Shown: piece by piece, positions 37,086-46,143 of the stretch
How positions within the stretch are numbered: the first letter of the stretch is position 1
Layout: the number at the start of each line of letters is the position of its first letter
Source: Sphingobacterium nematocida
GTDB taxonomy: Bacteria; Bacteroidota; Bacteroidia; Sphingobacteriales; Sphingobacteriaceae
Length of the DNA stretch: 64,000 bases
NCBI RefSeq assembly: GCF_900168125.1
Contig: NZ_FUZF01000007.1
Span: forward strand, 62,001-126,000
Direction of reading: 5' to 3'
The notes under the pieces: model-generated
What the model was told of the DNA's origin: nothing
The model's database searches: none
Seen by the model: the letters and a program-made list of their open reading frames with translations, nothing else
Program-made: the position numbers and the translations under genes

Positions 37086-37567
37086 AAAAAAAACTTAAAC
37101 CTATAACCTTTATACGTTAACAAATTAACAAAATATGTGGAAAACGTGTAAATAAATAGTGAATTAAATTTAAAAACTATTTTTTACTCCACAATCCACA
37201 TAAAATACACACATATCCACATCTATAATTAGACAAATACGAACCAGATATTAACAAATTGTAAACATAAATCAATTCACAACTTAATATGGAAAAAATA
37301 AAAGACGAAAAATTACAGCATTGAAAATCAAGGCTTATCTGTTTCAATCCTGTGGATAAGTTGTTAATAAAATGAGATTATCTCAAAAATAAAATAAAAT
37401 CTTACCCACTTATCCCCATTTTCCACAGACTAATAAACAATAAGATTGATTTATATAAAATAGATTATTAATTATTGAAAAAAAGGAATGTGGATTTCGT
37501 TTGAATTTCTTTGTTTACTTTTGTGATGTTGATTTAGTCCCATTGATTGACATATTAAAGAAGAGAG
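37086..37567. other. Candidate chromosomal replication origin (oriC) between nadB and nadA
   Basis: 482 bases of AT-rich, non-coding DNA. A perfect DnaA box TTATCCACA lies on the minus strand at 37351-37359. Boxes of the TTWTNCACA type are at 37136-37144 (minus) and 37419-37427 (plus). Near matches occur at 37213-37221 (ATATCCACA) and 37410-37418 (TTATCCCCA). Very AT-rich tracts (37380-37400 and 37441-37480) could be an unwinding element. On hand-sampled lines G is generally above C on the plus strand to the right, even in some minus-strand genes, and C is at or above G to the left. Three parS-like sites lie within 6 kb. dnaA is 12 kb to the right. nadA and nadB promoters must lie here too. 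Confidence 0.7.
37516..37523 (+). promoter_or_regulatory. Bacteroidota -7 element for nadA
   Basis: tacttttg matches TAnnTTTG, 44 bases before the nadA start, inside the presumed origin region. No well-spaced -33 element was seen. Confidence 0.4.
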
Positions 37568-38566
37568 ATGAATATTACTTTTGAGAGAGACTTAGAAGCC
37601 AAAGGCTTTATCGATGTACCTATTGATCCAAGTATTGATTTGGTCGATGAAATAAAAAGACTGAAAAAAGAAAAGAACGCTGTTATTCTGGCACATTATT
37701 ACCAAGAGTCTGAAATACAGGATTTGGCAGATTATATTGGTGATAGTTTAGGTTTATCGCAACAGGCTGCAAAGACTGATGCTGATGTGATCGTGTTTGC
37801 AGGGGTCCATTTTATGGCAGAGACAGCTAAGATACTGTCTCCCAGTAAAAAAGTATTATTGCCAGACCTAAAGGCAGGCTGTTCGCTGTCGGACAGTTGT
37901 CCGCCACATTTGTTTGCAAAATTTAAAGAGCAATATCCAGATCATCTGGTGATTACCTATGTCAATTGTACGGCAGAGTTAAAAGCACTTTCGGACATTG
38001 TATGTACTTCGAGTAATGCTGTACAGATTGTTGAAAGTTTACCTATTGATCAAAAGATCATTTTTGGTCCGGACAAAAACTTAGGTGACTATGTAAAAAA
38101 GAAAACGGGAAGAGACTTGGTACTATGGAATGGCGCCTGTATGGTACATGAAATATTCTCTCAAGAAAAGATACAACGTTTACGAGAAGAGTATCCAGAT
38201 GCTAAATTTATAGCCCATCCGGAATGTGAAGAACACATATTGCGTGAAGCTGATTATATTGGTTCTACGTCTGGAATGTTAAAGTTTACCATTGAAGATG
38301 CGAGTCAGACGTTTATTGTAGCGACGGAATCTGGTATTTTGCACCAAATGCAAAAATCCAGCCCTAATAAAAAGTTTATACCAGCTCCGCCGAATAATGC
38401 TTGTGCGTGCAACGATTGTCCACATATGAAGCTAAATACCCTGGAGAAATTGTATAATTGCCTCTATTATGAGCAGCCTGAGATTATTCTTCCTGAAGAT
38501 GTGATCGTTAGAGCTCAAAAACCCATTGAACGTATGTTGGAAATTTCAGCACAATTGGGCTTGTAA
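37568..38566 (+). CDS. nadA: Quinolinate synthase
   Basis: 332 residues. It condenses iminoaspartate with dihydroxyacetone phosphate to quinolinate, using a 4Fe-4S cluster. Cluster cysteines are in [10 protein letters not shown] (about 103-111), NGACMVHE (about 188-195) and [10 protein letters not shown] (about 278-287). Pairs functionally with nadB, which is transcribed the other way from the same gap. thiL follows by about 20-30 bases. Confidence 0.97.
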   Translation: MNITFERDLEAKGFIDVPIDPSIDLVDEIKRLKKEKNAVILAHYYQESEIQDLADYIGDSLGLSQQAAKTDADVIVFAGVHFMAETAKILSPSKKVLLPDLKAGCSLSDSCPPHLFAKFKEQYPDHLVITYVNCTAELKALSDIVCTSSNAVQIVESLPIDQKIIFGPDKNLGDYVKKKTGRDLVLWNGACMVHEIFSQEKIQRLREEYPDAKFIAHPECEEHILREADYIGSTSGMLKFTIEDASQTFIVATESGILHQMQKSSPNKKFIPAPPNNACACNDCPHMKLNTLEKLYNCLYYEQPEIILPEDVIVRAQKPIERMLEISAQLGL

Positions 38567-38599
38567 TAAATAAAATATGGAAAATTGAGTCAAAAAAAT

Positions 38600-39640
38600 A
38601 TGTTTGATAATATAGACAAGACAAATATCAGTGAATTAGGAGAATTTGGTTTAATAAAGCATCTTACTCAAGCTGTGGAATTAACCGAAACTTCTACGAT
38701 TAAAGGGATCGGAGACGATGCTGCAGTATTGGACTTTACCAATAAAAAGACTTTGATTTCTACGGATCTTCTGTTAGAAGGTATTCATTTTGATTTGCGT
38801 TATGTTCCTTTAAAACATTTGGGGTATAAAGCTGTACAGGTAAATTTAAGTGATATTTATGCTATGAATGGCATCGCATCGCAAATTACCTTCTCCATAG
38901 GCTTGTCATCAAAGTTTCCATTAGAAGCTGTCGAAGAAATCTATGAGGGAGCGTTAATAGCCTGTAAAAAGTTTAATGTTGATTTGATTGGCGGTGATAC
39001 TTCTGCTTCAGCTCAGGGATTAGTAATTTCGGTAACTAGTATTGGTTATGCCGATGAGGGGGATATCGCCTACCGGTCCGGTGCCAAAGAAGGGGATTTG
39101 ATATGTGTTTCGGGAGATCTTGGCGGGGCCTATGTGGGATTACAGTTATTGGAGCGTGAAAAGAAAATTTATTTGGAGAATCCTAATATACAGCCGGATT
39201 TGGAGGGTAAAGATTATATTGTTGAGCGGCAGTTGAAACCCGAAGCTCGAAAGGATGTTGTTGAGCTATTGGAAGCGTTGCACGTGAAACCTCATGCTAT
39301 GATCGATATTTCCGATGGTTTAGCTTCTGAGATTCTACATATTTGCAAAGCTTCAAATGTGGGGTGTAAGCTTTACGAAGATAAAATACCTATCGATCCA
39401 ATGACTTATGAAACTGCCCGGGAATTTGGTTTGGATCCTACCGTGTGTGCGCTTAGTGGTGGCGAGGATTATGAACTTTTATTCACTGTACCTCAGTCTG
39501 ATTATGATAAAATAAAAGGACAATTGGATATTTCGGTAATTGGCTATATTACAGAGGCTGCTGCTGGTTGTGCCATGATATCTAAGTCTGGTCACGAGCA
39601 CGAAATTAAAGCACAAGGATGGAATGCTTTTAATAAATAA
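38600..39640 (+). CDS. thiL: Thiamine-monophosphate kinase
   Basis: 346 residues from the ATG at 38600 (MFDNIDKTNISELGEFGLI); a TTG at 38585 would add 5 residues. Phosphorylates thiamine monophosphate to the diphosphate. The AIR-synthase-like motifs are IKGIGDDAAVLDF, LISTDLLLEGIHFDLRY, VNLSDIYAMNG, DLIGGDTSAS and MIDISDGLASEI. Probably in an operon with nadA. It carries a parS-like sequence in its coding region. Confidence 0.95.
   Translation: MFDNIDKTNISELGEFGLIKHLTQAVELTETSTIKGIGDDAAVLDFTNKKTLISTDLLLEGIHFDLRYVPLKHLGYKAVQVNLSDIYAMNGIASQITFSIGLSSKFPLEAVEEIYEGALIACKKFNVDLIGGDTSASAQGLVISVTSIGYADEGDIAYRSGAKEGDLICVSGDLGGAYVGLQLLEREKKIYLENPNIQPDLEGKDYIVERQLKPEARKDVVELLEALHVKPHAMIDISDGLASEILHICKASNVGCKLYEDKIPIDPMTYETAREFGLDPTVCALSGGEDYELLFTVPQSDYDKIKGQLDISVIGYITEAAAGCAMISKSGHEHEIKAQGWNAFNK
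39276..39291 (+). promoter_or_regulatory. parS-like centromere site 3, inside thiL
   Basis: The 14-base core GTTGCACGTGAAAC (39277-39290) matches the parS core GTTNCACGTGAAAC fully; the two outer bases of the 16-mer differ. A chance 14-base match in 64 kb is unlikely (about 13 fixed positions). Confidence 0.65.
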
Positions 39641-39698
39641 GCGATCATAGCGAGATATAAAGAAATTGAAAGTCCAAATTACGATATATGTATAATTC

Positions 39699-39732
39699 TT
39701 GCTTATTTTGTGGCTTAAATTGCTAATTTTGC
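39699..39732 (+). promoter_or_regulatory. Bacteroidota promoter for acetoacetate-CoA ligase
   Basis: TTG at 39699-39701 and taattttg (TAnnTTTG) at 39724-39731, spaced by 22 bases, within the known range. The ATG at 39759 follows with a leader of about 20 bases. Confidence 0.6.
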
Positions 39733-39758
39733 AACTGTAATAGCCGAAAATAAACATT

Positions 39759-41669
39759 ATGAGCAAAGCTTTATGGACTCCATCGTCCGAGTATATACAA
39801 AAGTCTGGACTTTTTAATTATCAACAGTTTTTAGAATCTGAAAAAGGAAGAATATTTTCTTCTTACCATGATTTGCACCAATGGTCTATCGACAATCTGG
39901 ATGAGTTTTGGACTAGTCTGCTCTCCTACTTTGATATTTCTTATTCTGGTACGTATAGTCAAGGTGTGACCTTGAATTCGAAATCAACAGATTTTATTGA
40001 TACACAATGGTTTGAAGGCATAGAGTTGAGTTATGCAGAACATATTTTCAAACAGACAACTACAGAACGGCCAGCGCTTAAATTTGCTAGCGAATCGATA
40101 GGATACGAAGAGGTCTCCTGGAAAGAATTGGCAGAGATGGTTAGCCGTATTCAACAATTTCTTATTGAAAAGGGGGTAGAAAAGGGGGACCGTGTCGCAG
40201 CTGTTTTAAATAACACCACTGAATCTATTGCTATATTCTTAGCAGTCAATTCATTAGGCGCTATATGGTCTTGTTGTTCCCCTGATTTTGGAGACGTTAG
40301 TATTTCCGAACGTTTTACACAAATAAAACCCAAAGTACTATTTATAGAGACTTCCTATCAGTACAACGAAAGGATATTTTCTAAGTTAGATACACTTGAA
40401 AGACTGAAAGCTGATCTGGTCGATCTTTCGGCAATTGTACAGGTCTATGAAGATGATTGGAAAAAAATTATATTCGGATATGTACCTAAAAATTTAACGT
40501 TCGTACGTGTTCCCTTTTCGCATCCCATATGGATATTGTATTCATCCGGAACAACAGGAAAACCTAAAGCTATTACACACAGCACCGGAGGAAATCTGCT
40601 TGAGCATTTTAAAGCCTTGGTTTTGCATCAAAATGTACTGGATGGTGAAAATTTTCTTTGGTATACGACCACGGGCTGGATGATGTGGAATTATGCGTTA
40701 TCTTCACTATTGTGTGGAGCTACCCTGTGCTTATTTGATGGCATTATTAATCACAATAAACACCTTACTTTTTGGACATTTTTGAAGCGTGCTAAGGTCG
40801 ATCATTTAGGTGCTGGTGCAGTATATTTTAGCTCTTTAGAGGGACTTGAAATAAAAGATTATGCACCCAAGGTAATAGGATCTACTGGTTCGCCGTTGCC
40901 CGTAGCTACTTTTGAAGACTTACAACATAAGTTTCCTGAGGTTCATATTGTGTCTCTGAGTGGAGGGACAGATGTTTGTTCAGCATTTTTATCAGGATGT
41001 CCTACCCTACCGGTATACGCTGGTATGTTGCAGTGTAGGACATTAGGATCTGATATTGTAGCATATAATGATGAAGGGATTGCTGTATATGATCAGGTAG
41101 GCGAGTTAGTAATCCGTAAGCCTATGCCATCTATGCCTATCTATTTTTGGAATGATGAACAAAATATCAAATATCACGACAGTTATTTTGCTAATTTTTC
41201 CTCCGTATGGAGCCATGGTGACTGGATAAAAATAAATGAGGAAGGTATCGTGATTTATGGTCGTTCTGACGCTACATTGAACCGTGGTGGTGTACGCATC
41301 GGTACGGCAGAGATATATAATGCAGTGAATAGTTTAGCCGATATTGAAGATAGTCTGGTTGTTTGTGTCGATTATGAAAACGGCACATCATCGATGTTAT
41401 TATTTGTACGTTTGGAAAATACGGCTAGTTTTACCGAAGAATTAAAAGATAATATAAAACGTACGTTAAGAGGACAATATAGTCCGAGACACGTTCCTGA
41501 TTTTATCTATAGTGTCTCTGATATTCCGTATACGCTGAGTGGCAAAAAACTGGAACTTCCTATCAAGAAGATTTTTTCGGGTACCGATGTCAATAAGGCG
41601 GTTTCGACGGATATTATGCGTAATCCAGAATCTTTAAAGGATTATGTCTCTATTTATAAAAGTATTTAG
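39759..41669 (+). CDS. Acetoacetate-CoA ligase
   Basis: 636 residues. An ANL-family adenylate-forming enzyme: P-loop-like ILYSSGTTGKPKAITHS, TTGWMMWNY, SLSGGTDVCSAFLSGCP and GRSDATLNRGGVRIGTAEIY. The N-terminal KALWTPSSEYIQKSGLFNY and the ending fit acetoacetyl-CoA synthetase, which activates acetoacetate. That is the product of the HMG-CoA lyase encoded 5 kb downstream, so it closes a leucine-degradation route. Ends in a 24-bp bidirectional terminator. Confidence 0.9.
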   Translation: MSKALWTPSSEYIQKSGLFNYQQFLESEKGRIFSSYHDLHQWSIDNLDEFWTSLLSYFDISYSGTYSQGVTLNSKSTDFIDTQWFEGIELSYAEHIFKQTTTERPALKFASESIGYEEVSWKELAEMVSRIQQFLIEKGVEKGDRVAAVLNNTTESIAIFLAVNSLGAIWSCCSPDFGDVSISERFTQIKPKVLFIETSYQYNERIFSKLDTLERLKADLVDLSAIVQVYEDDWKKIIFGYVPKNLTFVRVPFSHPIWILYSSGTTGKPKAITHSTGGNLLEHFKALVLHQNVLDGENFLWYTTTGWMMWNYALSSLLCGATLCLFDGIINHNKHLTFWTFLKRAKVDHLGAGAVYFSSLEGLEIKDYAPKVIGSTGSPLPVATFEDLQHKFPEVHIVSLSGGTDVCSAFLSGCPTLPVYAGMLQCRTLGSDIVAYNDEGIAVYDQVGELVIRKPMPSMPIYFWNDEQNIKYHDSYFANFSSVWSHGDWIKINEEGIVIYGRSDATLNRGGVRIGTAEIYNAVNSLADIEDSLVVCVDYENGTSSMLLFVRLENTASFTEELKDNIKRTLRGQYSPRHVPDFIYSVSDIPYTLSGKKLELPIKKIFSGTDVNKAVSTDIMRNPESLKDYVSIYKSI

Positions 41670-41702
41670 GGCTGTATTACAGCCCTAAATACTTTTATAA
41701 AT
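41652..41702. terminator. Very long bidirectional terminator between convergent genes
   Basis: A perfect 24-bp inverted repeat with a 3-base loop (att). The left arm includes the last codons and the stop of the acetoacetate-CoA ligase; the right arm runs up to the other gene's stop. Confidence 0.93.
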
Positions 41703-41703
41703 A

Positions 41704-43311
41704 TCAGGTTTGTATAACCCCCACATTGTATTTCGGAATATCGGGGTTATTGTTTGCCGCCTCAATTCCCATACTTATGATTTTTCTGGTTTCCTTAGGA
41801 TCTATTACGCCATCCACCCAGAGTCGAGCAGCAGCGTAATAGGGACTTAGTTGTTCATTATATTTTTTTTCTATTTCAGAAAGGAGATTATTTTTTTCAT
41901 TCTCCGATAGCTCTACTCCTTTACCCTTGAGGGTGGCTTCTTGTATTTGTAACAGTGTCTTTCCTGCCGATGCGCCACTCATTACGGCCATTTGTGCTGT
42001 GGGCCAGGCATATATCAGACGGGGATCATAGGCTTTTCCGCACATAGCATAGTTGCCGGCACCGTAGCTATTGCCTACTATAAAGGTAAACTTAGGAACG
42101 ACAGAGTTGGCCATAGCATTCACCATTTTTGCACCATCTTTAATGATACCACCGTGCTCTGATCTCGAACCAACCATAAATCCAGTCACATCTTGGAAGA
42201 ATACTAACGGTATCTTTTGCTGATTACAATTCATAATGAATCTTGCAGCCTTGTCGGCCGAGTCTGAATAGATAACACCGCCCATTTGCATCTCTTGAGT
42301 ACCTCCCGGTTTCTTTGCTTTGACCACTTCACGTTGATTGGCAACAATACCTACTGCCCACCCATCTATTCGCGCTAATGCGCAGACTAGTGTCTTGCCA
42401 TAATCCTTTTTATATTCTTCAAGTGAACCTTCGTCTACAATTGAATCCAATAATTTGAGCATATTATAAGGTTTAAGCCTATCTTCTGGAAGGTTTTTAT
42501 AAACGGCATCTTTAGCTAATAAGGGTAATTTTGATTCTATTCTCGAAAAACCTGCTTTTGGGGTATCACCAAACTTGTCAATAATATTTCTGATCGCATC
42601 TAAACAGCTTTCGTCATTTGGATATTTGTTATCTGTTACACCTGATATCTCAGAATGAGTAGCAGCTCCACCTAGACTCTCGTTATCAATGACCTCACCG
42701 ATAGAAGACTTAACGAGATAAGAACCTGCTAGAAAAACAGAACCTGTCCCTTCTACAATGAGTGCATAATCGGACATGATGGGTAAATATGCCCCTCCAG
42801 CTACACAAGACCCCATAATGGCCGCAATTTGTGGTATACCCATTGCTGAAATTTTAGCGTTGTTTCTAAAAATTCTTCCAAAATGCTCTTTATCAGGAAA
42901 TATTTCATCTTGCATAGGTAGATATACACCGGCAGAGTCTACTAGGTAGATTATTGGAAGATGATTTTCCATCGCTATCTCTTGTGCTCTTAGGTTCTTT
43001 TTGCCGGTAATAGGAAACCAAGCGCCAGCCTTTACGGTAGCATCATTTGAGACTATAACACATAGTCTCTTCTTGACATAACCTAAAACAATAACTACAC
43101 CGCCATTAGGACATCCTCCGTCATTAAGATACATATTGTCTCCGGCAAAGATGCCTATTTCGGTATATGGACTATCCGAATCTAATAAATATTTGATTCG
43201 TTCCCAAGCGGTGAGCTTTCCTTTTTCTTTGTGTTTTTGAATTTTATCTAAACCGCCTCCTAAGTACAGTTTTTCAGTTTTTTCTTTTAATATTTCAAGA
43301 AGGTGTTCCAT
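41704..43311 (-). CDS. Acyl-CoA carboxylase beta subunit, methylcrotonyl-CoA carboxylase-like
   Basis: 535 residues. Carboxyltransferase signatures: GGCPNGGVVIVLGYV, YLVDSAGVYLPMQDEIFPD, IMGSCVAGGAYLPIMSD, SLGGAATHSEISGVTDN and VGNSYGAGNYAMCGKAYDPR. The length and the QDEIFPDKEHFGRIF segment fit the MccB group (3-methylcrotonyl-CoA carboxylase) more than propionyl-CoA carboxylase. The biotin-carboxylase alpha subunit is not in the window. It lies among leucine-degradation genes but on the opposite strand. Confidence 0.88.
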   Translation of the reverse strand: MEHLLEILKEKTEKLYLGGGLDKIQKHKEKGKLTAWERIKYLLDSDSPYTEIGIFAGDNMYLNDGGCPNGGVVIVLGYVKKRLCVIVSNDATVKAGAWFPITGKKNLRAQEIAMENHLPIIYLVDSAGVYLPMQDEIFPDKEHFGRIFRNNAKISAMGIPQIAAIMGSCVAGGAYLPIMSDYALIVEGTGSVFLAGSYLVKSSIGEVIDNESLGGAATHSEISGVTDNKYPNDESCLDAIRNIIDKFGDTPKAGFSRIESKLPLLAKDAVYKNLPEDRLKPYNMLKLLDSIVDEGSLEEYKKDYGKTLVCALARIDGWAVGIVANQREVVKAKKPGGTQEMQMGGVIYSDSADKAARFIMNCNQQKIPLVFFQDVTGFMVGSRSEHGGIIKDGAKMVNAMANSVVPKFTFIVGNSYGAGNYAMCGKAYDPRLIYAWPTAQMAVMSGASAGKTLLQIQEATLKGKGVELSENEKNNLLSEIEKKYNEQLSPYYAAARLWVDGVIDPKETRKIISMGIEAANNNPDIPKYNVGVIQT

Positions 43312-43448
43312 ATGCTATGGATTATTAATTTAATATTTACAAAAGGTCTTTTGAATTATTTTTATAAATATCGTAAAATATTATTTGTTTTTTTTGATAT
43401 TTGTAATAATAATTATAAACTGAATATAAACATAAGTAAAATTTCATT

Positions 43449-44600
43449 ATGTACAATGCGAAGGATACCGAGCAAATGGTAATGATACGTGAGAGCGCAC
43501 GTGAATTTGCAAAAACGCACATCAAACCCTTTGTTATGGAGTGGGATGAGAAGCAATTTTTTCCAGTAGATCTTTTTAAAAAAATGGGGGAGTATGGATT
43601 TATGGGTGTATTAGTTCCGGAGAAATACCACGGTGCCGGGCTTAGTTATCAAGAATACATCACTATTCTGGATGAAATATCTAAAGTGTGTGGTTCGATA
43701 GGTCTATCCGTAGCAGCCCATAACTCGTTGTGTACAAATCATATCCTTTCTTTTGCTAATGAAGCTCAAAAGGAAAAATATTTACCTAAATTAGCTACAG
43801 CAGAGTGGATTGGTGCTTGGGGATTGACCGAAACAGGATCGGGATCCGATGCTGGCGGAATGACAACAGTAGCTGTTCAGGATGGTGATTATTGGGTGAT
43901 AAATGGATCTAAGATATTTATTACACATGCCATTAGTGCAGATGTCGCCGTTGTTATAGTACGTACCGGTGAAAAGGGGGATAAACATGGTATGACAGCT
44001 TTTATTATTGAGAAAGGTACCCCAGGATTTACGGCTGGTAAGAAAATTGATAAATTAGGAATGCGGGCCTCGGAAACAGCTAGTTTGTTTTTTGATAATT
44101 GTAGGGTACATAAGGACCAAGTGATAGGAGAAGTTGGAAATGGTTTTGTGCAGGCTTTAAAGCTCTTGGATGGAGGTCGAATTTCTATCGCCGCATTATC
44201 ACTCGGTATTGCACGAGGTGCGTATGAATGTGCATTGCAATATTCGAATGAAAGGGAGCAGTTTAATCAGAAAATATTTGATTTTCAGGATATTTCTTTC
44301 AAATTGGCGGATATGGCTACAAAAATAGAAGCTTCAGAACTATTGATCAGGCAGGCAGGTTATTTAAAAGATACACATCAAAAAGTAACTAAAGAGGGGG
44401 CTATGGCCAAGTTGTACGCCTCAGAAGTAGCTGTTGAAGTGAGTAATGAGTCTGTACAGATTCATGGTGGCTATGGTTTTACAAAAGATTTTCCCGCAGA
44501 AAAGTTCTTTCGTGATGCCAAGCTATGTACTATAGGTGAAGGTACTAGTGCCATTCAAAAGATGGTAATCGCACGAGAAATACGAAAAAATGTTAAATAG
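43449..44600 (+). CDS. Acyl-CoA dehydrogenase (SCAD/MCAD-type catalytic base)
   Basis: 383 residues, complete. Motifs: GLTETGSGSDAGGM, KIFITHAISADV, IQIHGGYGFTKDFPAEKFFR. The catalytic glutamate sits at Glu364 in TIGEGTSAIQ, as in short- and medium-chain enzymes. Isovaleryl-CoA dehydrogenase places it instead in the LDxER segment, which here reads LDGGR (240-244). The cluster suggests isovaleryl-CoA, but the residue pattern points to a straight or 2-methyl-branched substrate. Overlaps the HMG-CoA lyase gene by 11 bases. Confidence 0.88.
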   Translation: MYNAKDTEQMVMIRESAREFAKTHIKPFVMEWDEKQFFPVDLFKKMGEYGFMGVLVPEKYHGAGLSYQEYITILDEISKVCGSIGLSVAAHNSLCTNHILSFANEAQKEKYLPKLATAEWIGAWGLTETGSGSDAGGMTTVAVQDGDYWVINGSKIFITHAISADVAVVIVRTGEKGDKHGMTAFIIEKGTPGFTAGKKIDKLGMRASETASLFFDNCRVHKDQVIGEVGNGFVQALKLLDGGRISIAALSLGIARGAYECALQYSNEREQFNQKIFDFQDISFKLADMATKIEASELLIRQAGYLKDTHQKVTKEGAMAKLYASEVAVEVSNESVQIHGGYGFTKDFPAEKFFRDAKLCTIGEGTSAIQKMVIAREIRKNVK

Positions 44601-45444
44601 TTCGGAAATAAAACTAGTAGAATGTCCGAGAGACGCCATACAAGGTATAGGTGATTTTATTCCTACGCAGAAGAAAATCACCTATATAAATGAGTTACTG
44701 GCCTCCGGATTATTCGAATATATAGATTTCGGGAGTTTTGTTTCTCCCAAGGCGGTTCCTCAATTGGCTGATACAGTAGCGGTGTTGGACGGTTTGGAAA
44801 AGGGAAAAACTAAACTATTGGCTATAGTAGCTAATGAAAGAGGAGCAGAAGTTGCTTCTAAGCTTAGGCAGATAGATTATCTAGGGTATCCTTTTTCTAT
44901 CTCTGAAACATTTCAGCGACGTAATGCTAATTCTACGGTGGAAGAATCTTTAGAGCGGGTAAAGCGTATTTGCGGTCTTTTACAATCTGGAAATCAAGAG
45001 CTAGTTGTATATATATCTATGGCTTTTGGAAATCCTTATGGTGATCTATGGCACGAAGATTTAGTATTACAGTGGATCGATCGACTCTCCGATCTTGGGG
45101 TAAATAGGTTTTCTATTGCAGATACAACTTCCGAAGCTTCGGTAGAGGCTGTTTCTACACTTTATGGGCTTGTGGCTGATCAATTTACAGGTATAGAACT
45201 TAGCTTGCATCTACATGCACGTATTGAAGAGGCTATTTTGAAAGTTAATGCAGCTTATGAAGTTGGATGTAGACGTTTTGAAGGAGCTTTTTTAGGATTT
45301 GGTGGATGCCCATTTGCAAAGGATGATTTAGTAGGTAATATTCCTATGGAATTGCTTTTGGATAGATTTGGAAAAGGAAATCAGGAACAGAATATGCTAT
45401 TAATGGAAGCATTTCAAAAAATGATAAGACACAACGATGTATAA
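44590..45444 (+). CDS. Hydroxymethylglutaryl-CoA lyase
   Basis: 284 residues. Splits HMG-CoA to acetyl-CoA and acetoacetate. Catalytic features are CPRDAIQ (Arg14, Asp15), SFVSPK (49-54), HLHAR (His207, His209), GGCPFA (Cys240) and VGN (Asn250). The Cys loop and the HxH pair are intact, although the usual HCHD is HLHA. Start overlaps the acyl-CoA dehydrogenase by 11 bases and its end overlaps the next gene by 8, so translation is coupled. Confidence 0.9.
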   Translation: MLNSSEIKLVECPRDAIQGIGDFIPTQKKITYINELLASGLFEYIDFGSFVSPKAVPQLADTVAVLDGLEKGKTKLLAIVANERGAEVASKLRQIDYLGYPFSISETFQRRNANSTVEESLERVKRICGLLQSGNQELVVYISMAFGNPYGDLWHEDLVLQWIDRLSDLGVNRFSIADTTSEASVEAVSTLYGLVADQFTGIELSLHLHARIEEAILKVNAAYEVGCRRFEGAFLGFGGCPFAKDDLVGNIPMELLLDRFGKGNQEQNMLLMEAFQKMIRHNDV

Positions 45445-46141
45445 ATATATTAAAGTTGAAAAGGAAGGATTTAAATGTAATGTAACGCTAACGCGATCAG
45501 AAAAGCGGAATGCTTTTACACCTACCATGGTCAATGAAATAGACTATGCTTTTAGACAGATAAATGATGATGGGGATATAAAAGTTGTGATAATTCGCGC
45601 TGAAGGGCCAGTCTTTTGTGCTGGAATGGATTTAAAGACTTTCGAAGACCCAACACTCGATGTGATTAATCCACATATTGTCAATAAAAATATATCGCTC
45701 GGCGAAGTATTTGATAGCTTATTAAAGCCGTCGGTAGCCATTTTAGAGGGAAATGTGATTGCCGGTGGTTTTTTGATTATTCTGGGCTGTACTTATGTTT
45801 TTGGAAGTAGAGAAATAAAATTCAGATTACCGGAACTGGAGTTGGGAATTTTTCCTTTTCAGGTAATGGCTAGTTTATTGAAAGTAATGTCTGAAAAACA
45901 GGTCTTACAGTTATGCTTGGATACCGGATATTTTGGAACAGAAAGAGCATTGGATTTGGGTATTATCGATGGTTTTTTAGAGGACGGTAAAGCAGAGGAG
46001 GTAATAAATTCTTTTGCAGAAAAAGATGAGAAAGCACTTAAGACGGGAATTTATGCTATGCGGAGATTGGATAGTATCGCTCCCGATGAGCGATTTTCAT
46101 TCTTAAAAAATGTTTTAGACGAATTGAAACGAAGCCGATAA
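45437..46141 (+). CDS. Enoyl-CoA hydratase/isomerase family protein, first catalytic Glu absent
   Basis: 234 residues, about 25 shorter than usual. Crotonase fold with the oxyanion-hole motif FCAGMDL (60-66) and IAGGFLI (109-115). Position 113, where hydratases have Glu (GGxxEL), is Leu; the second Glu is kept in RLPELELG (Glu133). In context it would be the methylglutaconyl-CoA hydratase, but the loss of one catalytic Glu suggests weaker or isomerase-type chemistry. Converges with scpA with a 2-base gap. Confidence 0.8.
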   Translation: MYKYIKVEKEGFKCNVTLTRSEKRNAFTPTMVNEIDYAFRQINDDGDIKVVIIRAEGPVFCAGMDLKTFEDPTLDVINPHIVNKNISLGEVFDSLLKPSVAILEGNVIAGGFLIILGCTYVFGSREIKFRLPELELGIFPFQVMASLLKVMSEKQVLQLCLDTGYFGTERALDLGIIDGFLEDGKAEEVINSFAEKDEKALKTGIYAMRRLDSIAPDERFSFLKNVLDELKRSR

Positions 46142-46143
46142 TT

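Noticed and set aside
43449..44600. Isovaleryl-CoA dehydrogenase as a firm name
   Set aside because: The catalytic Glu is in the SCAD/MCAD position, so I kept the general acyl-CoA dehydrogenase call.
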